The notes below the pieces were generated by a model. That model did no database searches. It was not told the DNA's origin and was given only the letters and a program-made list of their open reading frames with translations. DNA of 64,000 nt from Sipunculus nudus (Eukaryota > Annelida > Sipuncula > Golfingiida > Sipunculidae). This document shows positions 21,915-35,055 of the stretch, in pieces. The translations under genes were made by a program, and so were the position numbers. The stretch covers positions 37,170,401-37,234,400 of the forward strand of contig CM049317.1 in NCBI GenBank assembly GCA_026874595.1. The letters are read 5' to 3'. Positions within the stretch are counted from its first letter, which is position 1. The number at the start of each line of letters is the position of its first letter.

Positions 21915-22464
21915 TGTCAAGGTCACTACTCCAGGTTTATCATTTAAACCTGAAGTACCTTGTTTCAAGTTCTTTTTATGACTGCCTCATGCTTCAAATA
22001 CTCACAAAGATATCTTGTACCATCTTGTACCACGGAATCCCTGAACTTGGGGTCTAGCCTGGAAAAAGACAGAAGGGCAAGACTTTCGAATGCCCTTGGA
22101 CCATAAACAATATATAGATAAATGAAAATATACCGAAAAATCTGTTTTACTTGTTCGGTAGGAGTGAAAACCACAATATCAATTTTATACTTGACACGAC
22201 CAGGGGCTGGGTCTTCCAGACTTACAGCGTCTTAGTATAATAACTGAGTTACCGACCGGACTTGGACATATTTTATAATATTATCTATAAAAGCCACACA
22301 AAGCAAGTTCTGTCATTGCCTAATGAGAAATAATTGCATATTAGGCTCACCAAGTCACAAGACCCTAAGAGTGCATTGCAGAATCAGGGTTGTGACGTCA
22401 CCAACATCTCTCTGGCTTTGGCATCAGCCAGGGTTCCTTGTGTCCACAGCAATCTTGTATACCA
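21915..22464 (-). repeat. Outer LTR-like repeat, copy B (5' copy, uninterrupted)
   Basis: A 550-bp copy of the flank at 14110-15980 without the tandem-array insertion. Shared landmarks are TTTTACTTGTTCGGTAGGAG, GACCAGGGGCTGGGTCTTCC, AGCAAGTTCTGTCA, CAGAATCAGGGTTGTGACG and TGACGTCAC. Position 22234-22248 is the empty site for the insertion in copy A. It abuts the PBS-like sequence at 21914. Confidence 0.7.
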
Positions 22465-22675
22465 TTGTGCTGACAGGAAAAAGGAAAAAAAGTTATTGTA
22501 CAGCGTGAATGATAGTTTATGAACAGATTAATCTTATCCAGTAGGAAATTCACTGGAAACCGTCAGGAGCGATCCCGTTGCTTACAACAATATGATCTTA
22601 CACAGTGATAGTATAGATATATGTCACCATTTTTTAGTATAAACATTTTTATGTTAATTCTAAGTATATTTTCAG

Positions 22676-22808
22676 ATTCCTTAAGATTATGTAAAAGCAT
22701 GGATGCTAAAATATCATTACTTAAATCCTCACAGATGGCCTTGGAGACTCTGAGACAGACAGTCAGTCCACACTTAAAGGACTCATGGCGTCAACAACAT
22801 GTACTCAG
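22676..22808 (+). CDS. Candidate internal exon, unknown protein
   Basis: A 133-bp stretch flanked by TATATTTTCAG on the left and GTTTTA on the right, open in one frame for 43 codons (entered after two bases, left with two). It reads RLCKSMDAKISLLKSSQMAL, then ETLRQTVSPHLKDSW and RQQHVL. The composition looks like real protein, with no simple repeat. I recognise no domain, the donor is weak, and no neighbouring exon could be linked to it. It could be a chance frame. Confidence 0.28.
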
Positions 22809-24689
22809 GTTTTAAAATGCCCAGAGCAAAAAAAAAAATAAATTGAGGCTCTTTATAGGAAATGTTTGATTATAACAGACATCAGTTTTACTGAGAATTC
22901 TTATAATTATTATTCATACCAGTAACTTTTATGAAGATCTAAAGTGATGATGTTCTTCATGAAAACAAACCTAAAAAAGTCGGAAATATACAATATTATT
23001 CACACATGTTTAGTTCTTTTAAGAATTGTACTGTTATCAGGACAGCCTTTCGGTAAACTGACCCACAGCAGCTCTTACTTTTACCAACACATAAGGAAAC
23101 ATACACATGGATGAAAGACACTCATCCCGCATTTACAGAAAACAATTATAAACAAAGTTGGCGTCCTAAGCAAGCTTAGGCCAAAGTTCATTAAAACGAA
23201 CATAGGAGTTAATATATATACATCCTTGCGTATGTACCCATAATGATATATACACACGTGCATAAGAAAAAAAAGGAAATGGTTGTTGTTATAGTATGCG
23301 AGCAAAGACAGGATCATGGATGATGGATATATTACATGTTCTCTACTAATGATATCAACAAGGCTTCCCAATAATTCACTCTATATATTGTTCCAACTAA
23401 CATTTTAAATTGGATTTGAAAGATTAAACTCCCTATCATATATCTTGAAAATACGAGAGGGACACTGCAGTCTCACCTGTGTCCACTAATAGTTCGTGTT
23501 ACGGTTCTCGAGCAGCTATTAATGCTACTAAGGCGACATCCGAAAACTATAATATACGATACACCCTGGAGAATTATTGTTAGTTAGGAGCATTTGCCTC
23601 TTGTGTAAGAAAACTCTCTTATTTCTATAACTTCAACTTCGCCTTGCTTTCATTGCGTCATTCAACTGTGTAATGAATGGCCCCATACGCACTAGTAAAA
23701 GGGCCTCAACCCTCTGTCGTGACTTTTTATCTCTCTGCATGACGTTATCCAATTAGTAATAATACAATAGAGGATCAATGAAAAAGATCAAACGCCAAAG
23801 GACCCAAAGCTCATTTATGAATTGTTCCCATGTGACAAACTGTAAAAGTTAGAATTAGTTCTTATGTATATTTTCAACAGTAGATTACAAGTGGCAAAAC
23901 CTATGGAGTCCAGGGATAGATTTCATATAAAATTTAACAATTTCCAAAATTGAGATGTGTATCTCAGGCATAAATCTCCAGTAAATGTAAAACTGATTAC
24001 GGAAATAATATACTTACTGTTGTCGTATTTTCTATGCTTGTACACGAGCTGATGCACACTTTAATGACTGCTAAGAGCTGACAGTAAGTCCCTCAGAAAA
24101 TTATATTGAATGCTTATTACTATGCAACCTTTTTTTTTACCAAGAAATTAATATATATGCTAAAATTAAGGTAAAAATACAAACCCAACTTCAAAAACAC
24201 CAAAGGCATTAACAAAGGATTTAAATAAGGACTTCTGTCTCTGGAGCGTGTATAACTGTTCAAGCGTATCTCTTAAGATATAGAAGACCAGAAGATTATT
24301 TCTTTTTAAATTAATTAATCAATCAATTTAAGTTTTTATATGGTTGTTCTGTTTTGACCTTATGATTTACTTTATAATTGATATATTATTTTGATCACTG
24401 TTCAATTTAACAAGAATAAAGTATATGTTGAGTTTATGTGAATACGTTTTAATTTAATGTAGGCTACACATTAAAGCTGTGTTGAAAAAGGTAATGGTTT
24501 GTATATTTATGGACTGACACATATCCATGTAAATTTATAATGTAATAAGATAAATTGATAAAATATTACAACTTTATAAAATCACAGATAGGGATGTTCA
24601 TCAACTACAAGGTATAAAACAAGTCTTAATAATCAGAATAAAAGGGTACAGTTCTTAAAGGTACATAACAAACACAACGCTCATAAAAT
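22809..24689. other. Anonymous AT-rich DNA
   Basis: No supportable gene or repeat family. Reading frames in this interval have membrane-like composition because of T-rich sequence and are not backed by splice sites or motifs. Confidence 0.4.
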
Positions 24690-24850
24690 AAAAAAAATGC
24701 TAGTGACGCCAAATTTTGAATGGGGCCTCCTTTACCCATTTTACACTTTTATACAAATCTCAGGACACTGCTGAGAAATGTTGCTAGTGTTAACAGACAG
24801 ACGACAGGCGGACGCCCCACCATGACTTTCGCTCACAAGTGAGATAAAAC
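24690..24850. repeat. Bivalve-type interspersed repeat tail
   Basis: CAGACAGACGACAGGCGGAC, then GCCCCACCATGACTTTCGC and TCACAAGTGAGATAAAA. Tails with CGGACGCC...CACCATGAC...TGAG are widespread in bivalve genomes, and this supports the host assignment. The left boundary is not defined. Confidence 0.55.
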
Positions 24851-25383
24851 TATAGAGTTTAAAAATCTAGAGATATAAATAAATTTCCGTGGGAATTTAA
24901 ACAGAGTAAAACTGAAAGAGACTGGTACTAGTTATATCACTGGACAATTTATGGTAGTTACGAGCATTCACCATAATAATTATTCATTTTATGTAGGTAA
25001 CAATAATATTTATTGTCACCAGATGGCGCTTTTCGAGTGAGCAACAGGCAAGATAAGCTCTGAATTTTTTTTTTGTTCGAAATATCACCCACAAATGTTT
25101 ATTATTCATGTGAAAGGAAGTAAAAGTTTAAAGTACTGATACCCATATGTTATCTTTGACCGTTAAAAGGGTATATTTATGTGGTTTTATTGTTGAAAGC
25201 TAGGGAAAGTCTAGCCAAGGTCAATGTTAATCCTAAAACCTGAGGTATATTCTGACAAATGTTAACGAATGGCCACTTCTGTATCTGCGAAAAAGTAAAT
25301 TAAATGTAAGAAAAGGATGATCAATTATTCATCGGGGGGAAACTTGTTTGAACAAGAAAAAAAAGCGTAATAAAGAAGGAGTT
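24851..25383. other. Spacer before the LINE
   Basis: AT-rich; no feature seen. A promoter or 5' UTR of the LINE could lie in the last 200 bp but has no recognisable signal. Confidence 0.35.
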
Positions 25384-26186
25384 ATGAGTTCATCTGAGGA
25401 TTACCCGTTGCCCGCTCTCACTGAGCACAAGGACGATGAGGCAGTTGTGATAGGAGATTCTGAAAAAAATTACACAAATGTTAGCAGTAGCTCTTGACTG
25501 TGGAAATTGAAAATTGCCTTTAAAAAGATTGTTGATGAAGCTGTAGATAAGACACTGAAAGTGTATGATCATATAGTCAGGGAGCTCTCAAGTATGGTTG
25601 TGGAACTACAAAATACTGTGGGTATGTTAACGGAGGAGCTGGACAGTCAACAGCAGTACTCTCGTCGGACGTCAGTCAGGATTGTTAATTCATGACTAGA
25701 GCAGGAAAATGAATATACGGACCAAATGGTGATAGATATGGCTAAAAAAATGATGGACATTAACATAAACAAAACTTATATAGAACAATCACCCCGTGTC
25801 GGCCGACCATTATCCTCAAGCCGGCCTAGAGCAGTCATTGTGAAATTCCTTTCGCACAAAAAAAGGTTTCCTTCATGAAAGGAAAATCTCGACTGCGAAT
25901 GTCTGGCGACAGAAAGAAGGGTCTTTTTGTGAATGAGGATTTGACAAAATCACGAATGAATTTAGTCAAATGTGCATTGACCGCAAAACGCGAGACCCTT
26001 ATTCAGGACTGTTGGACCACAGATGGCGTAATATTTGTGAGGGACCGAGGAACGAAAGTCCTCGGGTTCACAAGCGAAACCAACTTCAAAGCCTGGCTTG
26101 AACACTTGAAAAGTAATCCCCTGAAACAAAATTCAGAAGTTATAAGCAGTAACCCACAGTTAACATCCACACCAATAAGAACATGA
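25384..26186 (+). pseudogene. LINE ORF1 remnant
   Basis: It begins MSSSEDYPLPALTEHKDD, then has VDKTLKVYDHIVRELSSMVV, ELQNTVGMLTEELDSQQQYS and RRTSVRIVNS (a coiled coil running into the QYSRR-x-(S/N)-x-RI motif of the LINE ORF1 RRM), followed by TAG. After a frame change come LFVNEDLTKSRMNLVKCALT, TLIQDCWTTDGVIFVRDRGT and NFKAWLEHLKSN, the C-terminal half with its INEDLT-like motif. ORF1 proteins coat the LINE RNA. At least two disruptions. Confidence 0.72.
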
Positions 26187-26923
26187 CCGTCCCTTATTTA
26201 TTCATGATTATGAAAGTATACTTAAGAAGCGTTTGTTTTAATTATTTCAAAGAAATAAATTAACAGTGTCTAATTGTACACATTTCGATTACATATAATG
26301 TACTTGAGTGAATGGGTTTTCAATCTGGTATAATTATCCTTTGACTAATTAATATTCATCATTATGAGCAGATATGTATACACTGGAAAACTGCAGCATG
26401 TATAAAGAATACGTATACATGTGTATTTGTTGAATGCTGCCAAAAAAAATGGGTGATACGTATAAGTTGTATACTATAACATAGGGAGCCGATCTTTGTT
26501 GTTATTAAAAAAAATTCTTATCCATTTTAATTATATACTTTTAATTCTCGGAAATGTTTATTTTATTTTATTTTTTTTTATTAAAGGCTCACTTCAGTGA
26601 TCTTGTTCTATTTACTATAATTGTTTACACTTCATTTTGCCTATCAAAGACTCTGATGTCTTTGTTCTCTCCTCTAAAGGCGCCAAATGCTCTGACATTC
26701 ACATTATGTATATTATGGAATTATGTCACCTGCTTATTTATGTATTTTGTTCCCTTGGACTTCAAAATAGCGAAGTAGGTTCACTGGGCATGAATATACA
26801 CCTTAGATGTATATTAATTATACATGTCTTATTTGGAAATTAATTTATTCTTGCGTATTAGTGCTTGGACCCTATTGAGCAATTTGCAGACATTGACAAT
26901 TTACAATCTTAAGTGTTTTATGT

Positions 26924-28205
26924 ATGTCGGATTTCTCAGTTATAACACTTAATGTAAAAGGAATAGGAAGAAAAAAGAAAAGACAAGATATCTATAATTG
27001 GTTGTTAAACAACAGAGGAGCATAACGTGTAATTTTTCTTAAGGAAGCCCATTGAACAGATACTGTGTAATCAGAATGGTTACAAGATTGGTCTTGACAT
27101 ACCTATTTTCTTAGGGTACAAATCAGGCAAGAGGTATGTTGTTACTTGTAGGTCGTGATTTAGAATTTCAGGAACTATTTAAAAATAAGGATAAAGACGG
27201 ACGTTTCATTATTGTACAAGCATATTTCAAGATAGAAAGACGATGCTTATAAATACTTGTGCACCTAACACCGAATTGCAACAGGTGATATTTTATGACA
27301 ATATTTGGGAAATATTAACAAAAATACCAATAGATTCGGAAACACAAATGGCCTGGGGCGGTGATTTTAATATATGTCTTTCATATCTCGACGCAGATGG
27401 TGATACGTACACTCCAATGTGTTACTCATCTTACAAGCAGTTTTGATTTAATTGACTTGATTAGAGTAAGAAACCCGGTTGCTCGTAGATATACATTGGG
27501 GTCAACAAATCCTCTCAGACAACAGGGGCTAGATTTTATTTTCGTTTCTTCAAAAATAAATGGATGGAATTAAATCTTTTTTCTAAACGTGAATTTGAGA
27601 ATGTAAAAGCATTTTCAAAAGAGAGAATTTATATATTTCATTTCTCAATTAAACTTACCTAATTAGTCAGAACAAGAAGTAAATGCTTGTGAGGGATTAA
27701 TAAGCAAAGAAGAAATTTTAAATAGCTTAAAGGAAATGAAGGACAATAAGACTCCTGGCAACGACGGACTACCGAAAAAATTTTACATTACTTTTTTTCG
27801 ATTTAATAACTGATGACCTTGAACATTTCTTTAACAGGAGCTTAACTGTTAGTTCCTTGTTACCAAGTCAAAGACAAGCGGTAAATACGCTTATTGAGAA
27901 GCCAGGAAGAATAATCACAAGTTAAATTAAGCAAAACCTTTGTAAAACGATAACAAAACAACCTACCAAAAATAATAGATGGCGATCAAACTACCTTTAT
28001 AAAAGACAGAAGAATATCAGATACACCCAGTCAAATAAATGATATAATATATTTCTGTTATTTAGAACATTGTAATGCTATAATGTTTGCGGTCGATTTT
28101 GATCCTGCTTTTGACCCGATAGATCATGTATTTAAAGGTCCTTTGCAACGAAAGGAGTAACACCTACAAAATATATACAAAATAATTAAATATAACTTAT
28201 TAAGG
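26924..28205 (+). pseudogene. LINE ORF2 remnant: endonuclease and start of RT
   Basis: The endonuclease starts with MSDFSVITLNVKGIG then RKKKRQDIYNWL, continues across frameshifts with INTCAPNTEL, WGGDFNICLSYLDADGD (the DFN catalytic region) and RYTLGSTNPLRQQGLDFIFV (LDFI motif). RT begins with EEILNSLKEMKDNKTPGNDG at about 27700-27770 and reaches DQTTFIKDRRISDTPSQIND and IMFAVDFDPAFDPIDHVF (motif A Asp) at about 28080-28135. Nothing of motifs C-E is seen. Confidence 0.75.
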
Positions 28206-29870
28206 GTACTGCGCTGCACGATGATGTTTTACTGGCCCCGTTGAGACATAAACTAGCACCAAATTATGCAGCATACTTTTCATTTTTGGCGATCCACATA
28301 TCATCTGCTCCTATAACTCGTAACTTTCACTTTCTTAACATTAGTTTTGCAAAATCCTGTATCCCGTCAAGATCTGTTGACCATACCTTCGAATTTGAAC
28401 CATCGATCAGATATAACTCACCACAGGATCATCAATTAATTACACATTGTGGACGGTTTCTAATCATATAAAATCAGGCAATGTAAAGTCGTTGAGGGGT
28501 TTGAAAAAAAATATATCATAGGACAGGGAGGTCCGTGCATGGACTTACTATAAAATAAATATGATTTCAATGCGAATGTTACCAAGCGGGTTGAGCTGTC
28601 TATTGCCATTTTGACCGCTGCTAGCGTCCACATAGCAACGATTCCATTCACAAGAGGCGTGACGGCCCGGAATCGTCAGGAGCCTTGCGACGCCCTAATT
28701 TTCAAAAACAGTCGAGCCCGCTTATAGTCATATCGGTGATACATGCATAAATTATGATAATAACCGGGATGTGACATTATGCGAGCTTCAACATCGATTT
28801 CCTTTTGAGCCATAGAAGAAGTGTTATGCCTCAAATGACATTAAAAAAGTCGTCAACAAAATGGAAAGAGAAACGTTCATGATATTTTAATTGCACATCG
28901 GCATATCAAATTACGTTTACGCGCACCTGACAATTTATTTGCTTGTAAGTGTTGTGCCGCATGCTGCAATAACTGACAAAATCCGAATTGCCACCAGAAA
29001 GAGACGCAGCGTCTGGGTCATGAGGTCCAATGTTTGGAAATATGCCGCACGGTTAAAACATTATGTGTAGGCAAACTATTTTACAAAATAATTATTTCCC
29101 CGACCACTGCGCCTTATTTTCCGGATATCCTATTAATGGCTCAAAGTTACATGATCGTCTTTATGAAAGGACTGATGGGGAGCGGCCATCGTCATTGCTT
29201 CGCAACTTTGTCAAGGGATTAGATTGGACCTGCTTGACCATGTCATATCACGAAAACTCTGAACTGGATCAGGGCATGTTTTCTAAGAATAGTCTTAACC
29301 GAACAATATAGAGGAATAACCTGAAATTAAGGGAAACCCAAGGCTCCTCCAGAGAAAGCATGACATGGGTGGAGGTCAATAATACCGAAGGAAATAAGGG
29401 GGCCTATGGGGTAATACGCCAAAGAAAACAAACTAACAATTAGGGGGAGTAACCATGTTGGCCACACGCTTAAGTATGAGTGGCAATGACTTCTCTTGTC
29501 GCCAAAAAATGTCATTCAAGCAGAGATGCAGAACGTGGTCCAGTGGTTAAAAAGTTGATTATTCTTGTTAAAACCCTGATAAGCAAAGGTGTCACCAAAA
29601 AAATCCTAAACTGGCCAATTTAAAATGTTTCGACTTGACATTTGTTGTACTGGTATGAAAAAGGTTCCCTTTGTATAATACAAGGAACCAAATTCATTGC
29701 CACAGAGAGTAAGCCCAGTACACATTAATTGATTTCGGAAAAAAATTAGTCTGGATGTCTTTCAGTGATGTCTTCAATCAGTCGGTCAGCAGTAGAGCAT
29801 GGTGACTCAGGGACACATGTGTACACAACACCTTAGTAGGACTGGTAGTTACAAAGATCACTGTCCGATG
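28206..29870. other. Anonymous DNA
   Basis: Several 60-80 codon frames on both strands, none with motif, splice or repeat support. Slightly higher GC around 28650-29230. Confidence 0.35.
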
Positions 29871-29873
29871 TTT

Positions 29874-29875
<2 letters not shown>

Positions 29876-29928
<53 letters not shown>

Positions 29929-29932
29929 ATAT
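29876..29932. repeat. (AT)n microsatellite
   Basis: (AT)n of about 55 bp with one TTTA interruption. Confidence 0.95.
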
Positions 29933-32900
29933 GTAACTGCAGTGCCGGATTTTTTCTCTTTACAATTCTCTTCCCAGAACCTCTGCAGCCGAGATTTATG
30001 CAAGTCTACTCATCTACAACCCCTGGACAATTGTTTATCTAGCCAGGGTCTGGATTTCCCCCGTTTCCGAGATCATATATCCGCCAATGTTTTTTTTTCT
30101 TTGACATAAAGACATATATTTGACTCTAAGGTTTGTTCTTTCCGGTGCTTTTGCAGTGAGATCAATATGAAAGCGATGCATTGATCTTACCAACAAGGAA
30201 CACCATGCACATAATTCAGTGCAATTAAGAACGGTTTAATATTCCTAGTTATTAATGGCATATAAGCTATGCATGTGATTAACTGTATCTGGTCATGTTC
30301 GCGGCATTTAAAAGTGTTAATAAGCTGATTAATAAAACGGAAAGAAAAAAAAGGGGGAAAATGAAACGTATTTGGTTTAAAATTCCTAATTTGTTTTCCA
30401 AATTTATTTTTGTAAATCATCTTGTAAACAAATTGCAAATCATAACAGAGACAATATAATCTTTTATCATATTTTATTTTAGCAAAATATGTAGAAGAAT
30501 AAAAATGTCGAAATTCTGCACATCGACTCTTAATCATCATACCCAAGTATACTTTAGAAAAAATTACCCCTTGCCTCAAGATCCCTAATCGTCGATTCTA
30601 GCAAAACAAATCCGGGCCTCAGTTCTTTTAAAGGTTTGCATATAGGTTCACGGTTGGTGATATAAATTATCATGATGCTAGGATTTTGTTATTAGGAGGG
30701 ACGGAATTTACAGTTTCAAGAAGGCAATAAGACGGTCTGGTCAGTTTCGAATATAAGGCTATAACCATGTAAAAAGGGCATGCACAAGGTCAAATACCAA
30801 ATCAATTTGCTCTCAAACAATGTACTGCTCATTAAACGATCCCATCAGGAATCTATTATCAATTTTCCCCCTTACTATCGAATTTCAATGTCGCTTGGTA
30901 AACAGTGCCGTTCTGTTCCGATATTTAATGTGTGTTGCAATATATCTTTGTCGTATACATTTATTTCACTTATTCCCCTTGTTTATCGTTATACTTCTTT
31001 AATGTATTTCAACCAAGACTCGTCAAGGTTTTTTTAGTTAAAAAAAATATAAGCGGCATCAATGATTTATCCTTTTCATTTTTTCTTATATTTCTTTTTG
31101 CGCTTCAAAGTGTTATATTTGTTTCATAAGTAAACAGTGTAAGACTCGTCTCTGCTTTCCTTAAAAATGTTCCTAACTGCCATTTTGAATGGTACCGACA
31201 AAAAACAGTTCAAATATATACATTACGCACGCTATTATATCAGAACATCAAAATCGCTGAAAATAAACAAAAATGTCCCTTTTTTGTACCACTAAACATC
31301 TCGCCCCAGAATACCATACAAAACGAATTGTCATTATCATAAATATCACTATAACAAGTCTTTTATTATACCGTTGATTCAAAGTCACCACGAAACAAGG
31401 ATGCATGCTGTGCTTATTCATAGTAGAACCTTATAATGACGATTCGTGGCATCCATGAAAATATTGATTTTCATATATCTAATGTTCACAATGTATTAGG
31501 TCTTCATTAAAACATGTAGCTTTGGACCATTAAACAGCAAATGACTATGAACTAATTCTTGAAAAAAAAACTTTTCGATATATTATTTCTCCATAATTGG
31601 TACTTTTAATTATATATTATCAATTATCTGTGCATAGATTTCTTAAAAATATATTCCATATATTTTTACATATCACAAAATAAATGTATAAATGTAACCT
31701 TCAATTTATCAGTTTGCCCACATTTCAATGACACAAAATGCTAGAAAAAAATAAGTCTTTGAGAGAAATAAATCATACAAAATATCTTTAAATATATATA
31801 GATATATACCATTACACTTATCTATGATACATATGTGTAAACATTACCAGAGTACACGGAAAACTGCACAATTACCAATTCGAAGCTTCCGCTCCGCTTT
31901 AATAATGCGGATAAGTGATTTACGTTGTCACACATTTAGTGCCGCAAAGTATGTATCGACTATTTATCTAATCCCCTTGGGATAGAATGCGATAATGTCG
32001 GAAGGGTGACCGCAACACGGCGTGTATGAGTTTCTTGTTGTTCTCTACCCTGATGCCTGGGGAGTAGTCAGGACTTTAACAGGCATATTTCAATTGCATT
32101 GTAAATTTTAGCAATGGGCATGGACACTGTTTGTTTCGATTGCCTGTATTGTGTCCTGTCCTCGGTTGTTTAATTGAATATTGCTTAGATTCTAGGAGGT
32201 CAGAATAAAATTTGTAACTCCATCTTAACGGCCCATTTTATTACATACATTATTTCATTTGAAGACAAATTAATTTGTGTACAACCTTTATCAGGAGAGG
32301 TAAAATTTGTCACGGTTGACCCCCATCTTAAGACTGCGGAGCCTATTTATCGAGTTCACTTTTTTTTGCCTGGGATACACTTTCCTTGTGAACTAGTACA
32401 TAATACCTTCACGTGCATAGTACCTAGTTAAGTCGGTATTGAAATATTTTGGTGGTTAACGGCAACAAATAAAATTAAAAAGTATTTGTTGAAGTAGATT
32501 TTGATATTCTGATTGAGAACCAGATCGAACAAGGTCTATTCTTCAAAATACAATGTTTTGGCATAAAATAATTTTTAACCGACAAGAAAAGCTTTATAAA
32601 AATGCACTAGCAATATTTATGTTTTTTCTTCCAGCAAAATGAAGAGGCTGAGCTACAGTAACTGACCTTATATCCACCTAACACAGGGCGGAACGATATG
32701 AATATTATTAGTCACAAATCAGATCATGAGTTATGTTCTATGAACGGGTGTATTTTTAGGGGAATCTAAGAGGTAGGGCTTTACTGAAATAAGCCTAAAT
32801 GCAATAACTCCAATCATCTTGGTGCAGCATATGTAACATTGACTTCGCTGATGAAGATATTCGAACTTTCATGCAATGGAAAAATGGGTAAAGACTTATG

Positions 32901-34859
32901 TAACTGCAAAGACCCATTCTTTGCTAAATGATTTTATATATTTATATATATATACATATATAAACTTATAATCATCACATTGGAATTGATAGGTTTCGGT
33001 GTAACGGCTCAGTTAAAACCTTAATTTTGAATACCATGTTATACAAAATAAAAATAATTCGGTTTTCTTTAATTAAACATATTGTCTATTTAGTCTATGT
33101 TTTTTTTATTTAGTCAGTGCCTCTGATAGGACGTTTAGAAGAAAATAATTGTTGAATCAGCGGGGAATATCAACATGTTTGTACGGACAATCGTTGCAAG
33201 CAACTGGAATAAAAATCATACAAGGAATTTTTGGAAAGCCTGGCATGCTTGCTTTTTGTTTTATAGACAATTATTGTTTGAAAAAAAAATATATATATAT
33301 ATATTAAAAAAAAGTTTTCCCCACGCATTATGAAGCCGACGTGCAGTTTCTCCATACCGAGTGTGCCCTGTTTTAACCATTGAGTGTTAAATAATACATA
33401 TACCAGGAGCAAGCTGTAACTTGTGTTTGTTGTCGAGTGGATGACTGTAGAGACTGACATGAACCCGTCAGGATTATATTCGTAGTTTACAACAACATTC
33501 TTTAAAATGATCAAAACCCATTTACAGCCTCTATGTTGGTGTCAATCACTTATAACGAGCTTGGTAGCTTGACATAACTTCCTTCTGTATGAAAGGGCTT
33601 CCTGGGTTGTTACCATCAGCATCAATCAGCCACGTAACTGCATGGTTGCACAGCTACAAAATGTTTTCAATCCTGATTATTAGTAAATGATGTTGGTTGT
33701 CGTATGATTTAATAACATAAGTATTACAACCATCAGTGGTGCTTTCAAAGTGTTCTTTCTTTGTATATTTTTGAACGAAGGTAAGTTCTCATATACATCA
33801 TTCGAACAAGAAGTGCCGATTCGTGGAAACCCGACATTCGTTCCAGATTGTGTTAAAATTCTGATAAGGATATTCATTGTATTATATCCGTTAATATGTT
33901 TTACCAGTAGTGGTGTTAGATCATTTTGGATAAGAATATTGTCACCTCTGTTATGAAGAAACTATTCCATTTCGGGAGCTCCTTTGTATTTTAAGTTTGA
34001 TAAAATTTTGAGTAAGCTATTTTATCTTCAGTGTGCTAGGCAAAAGGACTTGTTTGACTGGATATAAGGTGCATGCCACGATGAATGCTCTATTTATTCC
34101 TGTACTGCTGCGTAATCTTATGCAAGGAAGATGACACAAATGAATAAATCAGGAGGATGAAATCGTGATAATTTATGAAAGCCTCTTCATTATAAATGAA
34201 ATTTCTTTAAAATGGGACCCTTGCAAAATATTTAAAAAATAAATGGAAATTATCTTCATTTGCTTAAATAACTAATCGCTTTACTGCAGAATGTATATGT
34301 CCGTCCACTTCAGTCATATGATCAACTTTATAATCCAACAAACACTAAATGGGCGATCTACGTTCAAGCCTCCTATTAAACGTAACAATTTATATTACTT
34401 ACCAGGGTGTCGTATCTAATTGGAGAAGCCTATGCGCTATACTTGGAAGAATCTCTTGAAGCATCTTTGATTCAAAATGGTTCCAAGCAAGTATTAGTTC
34501 CATTCTTGGCTTTATTTTATCAGTGTTAAAAGAAAATTTTCAATCACTGATAAATACGTGGCTATTCCCATTCGGACATATAGCTCTCCGTTGAATAAGC
34601 TCTTTCATAAAACGTGATTTGTCTAGAACATAAAACGACTCATTTAATATAAGGAATGAACAAACTGAACACATTTGGAGTTTATAAACGTATTTGGAAA
34701 GTGGGAGGGGTAGGCCTAGATCGTGACAGCTTGAGGTGCCTTCGATTATGACAAAAAAGGAATTTATGTCCTCTGCTAATGACACGTGTTGGTGATTAGT
34801 GACACTAAGTCTGCTGATTCATCATGTCAACGATGAAATACTAGTATACTATTGTATTA
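29933..34859. other. Anonymous AT-rich DNA
   Basis: No gene could be supported. A 114-codon minus-strand frame at 33170-33514 runs through an (AT)n/(A)n tract and has no motif. A consensus splice donor (GAAG then GTAAGT) lies at 33777-33786 but lacks a good matching acceptor. Confidence 0.35.
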
Positions 34860-34869
34860 TTTTTTACAG

Positions 34870-34895
34870 TCACACCAGAACTTATCCCATCAAAG
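34870..34895 (+). CDS. Candidate 26-nt microexon
   Basis: TATTATTTTTTACAG precedes and GTAAGC follows the 26-nt segment, which would encode TPELIPSK in one frame. Both splice signals are strong. With nothing else of the gene visible this is only a suggestion. Confidence 0.22.
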
Positions 34896-34974
34896 GTAAG
34901 CATGGGAGCAATCACTGGTCCACATTTGAATGAAATCGGATTATAATTAGGAATTTTATTGCACAGAAACGAAC

Positions 34975-35055
34975 ACCTTACGGACGAACAGACAGAAGGA
35001 CAGATAGACAAACCAAAATCAATGTCCCGTATTCCTGAAAGCGGGGGGGGGGGAC
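34975..35055. repeat. GACAGACGG-type simple repeat and poly-G
   Basis: ACGGACGAACAGACAGAAGG is followed about 40 bp later by a run of ten G. It appears to be the tail of the same class of short interspersed repeat as at 12.9 and 24.8 kb. Confidence 0.5.

Larger units (their letters stand above)
14110..22464 (-). mobile_element. Composite of nested LTR retrotransposons (Gmr1-like gag-int-RT-RH)
   Basis: Related sequences lie in direct orientation at 14110-15980 and 21915-22464 and enclose minus-strand gag, protease, integrase, RT and RNase H remnants. In transcription order, integrase (19.6-17.8 kb) precedes RT/RNase H (17.74-16.76 kb). That order is known from Gmr1-type elements within the Ty3/gypsy lineage rather than from standard gypsy elements. 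Every enzymatic domain is damaged. A separate 623-bp LTR-like block (20787-21409) sits between the outer primer-binding-site-like sequence and gag, so at least two LTR elements may be superimposed. A 700-bp insertion (18074-18773) splits the integrase C-terminus, and a 1.17-kb tandem-repeat insertion splits the left flank. Confidence 0.72.
25384..28205 (+). mobile_element. Decayed plus-strand LINE with ORF1, endonuclease and 5' RT
   Basis: This is a non-LTR element of L1/Tx1-like organisation, with an RNA-binding ORF1 followed by an ORF2 with N-terminal APE-type endonuclease and RT. All parts carry stops and frameshifts. The sequence loses similarity shortly after RT motif A (about 28150-28205), so the remaining RT and the tail are missing; this 3' loss is unusual for LINEs, which normally lose the 5' end. 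Clade assignment would need alignment. Confidence 0.72.

Noticed and set aside
33170-33514. 114-codon minus-strand frame
   Set aside because: It runs through (AT)n and (A)n tracts, has no motif and no splice support; likely chance.
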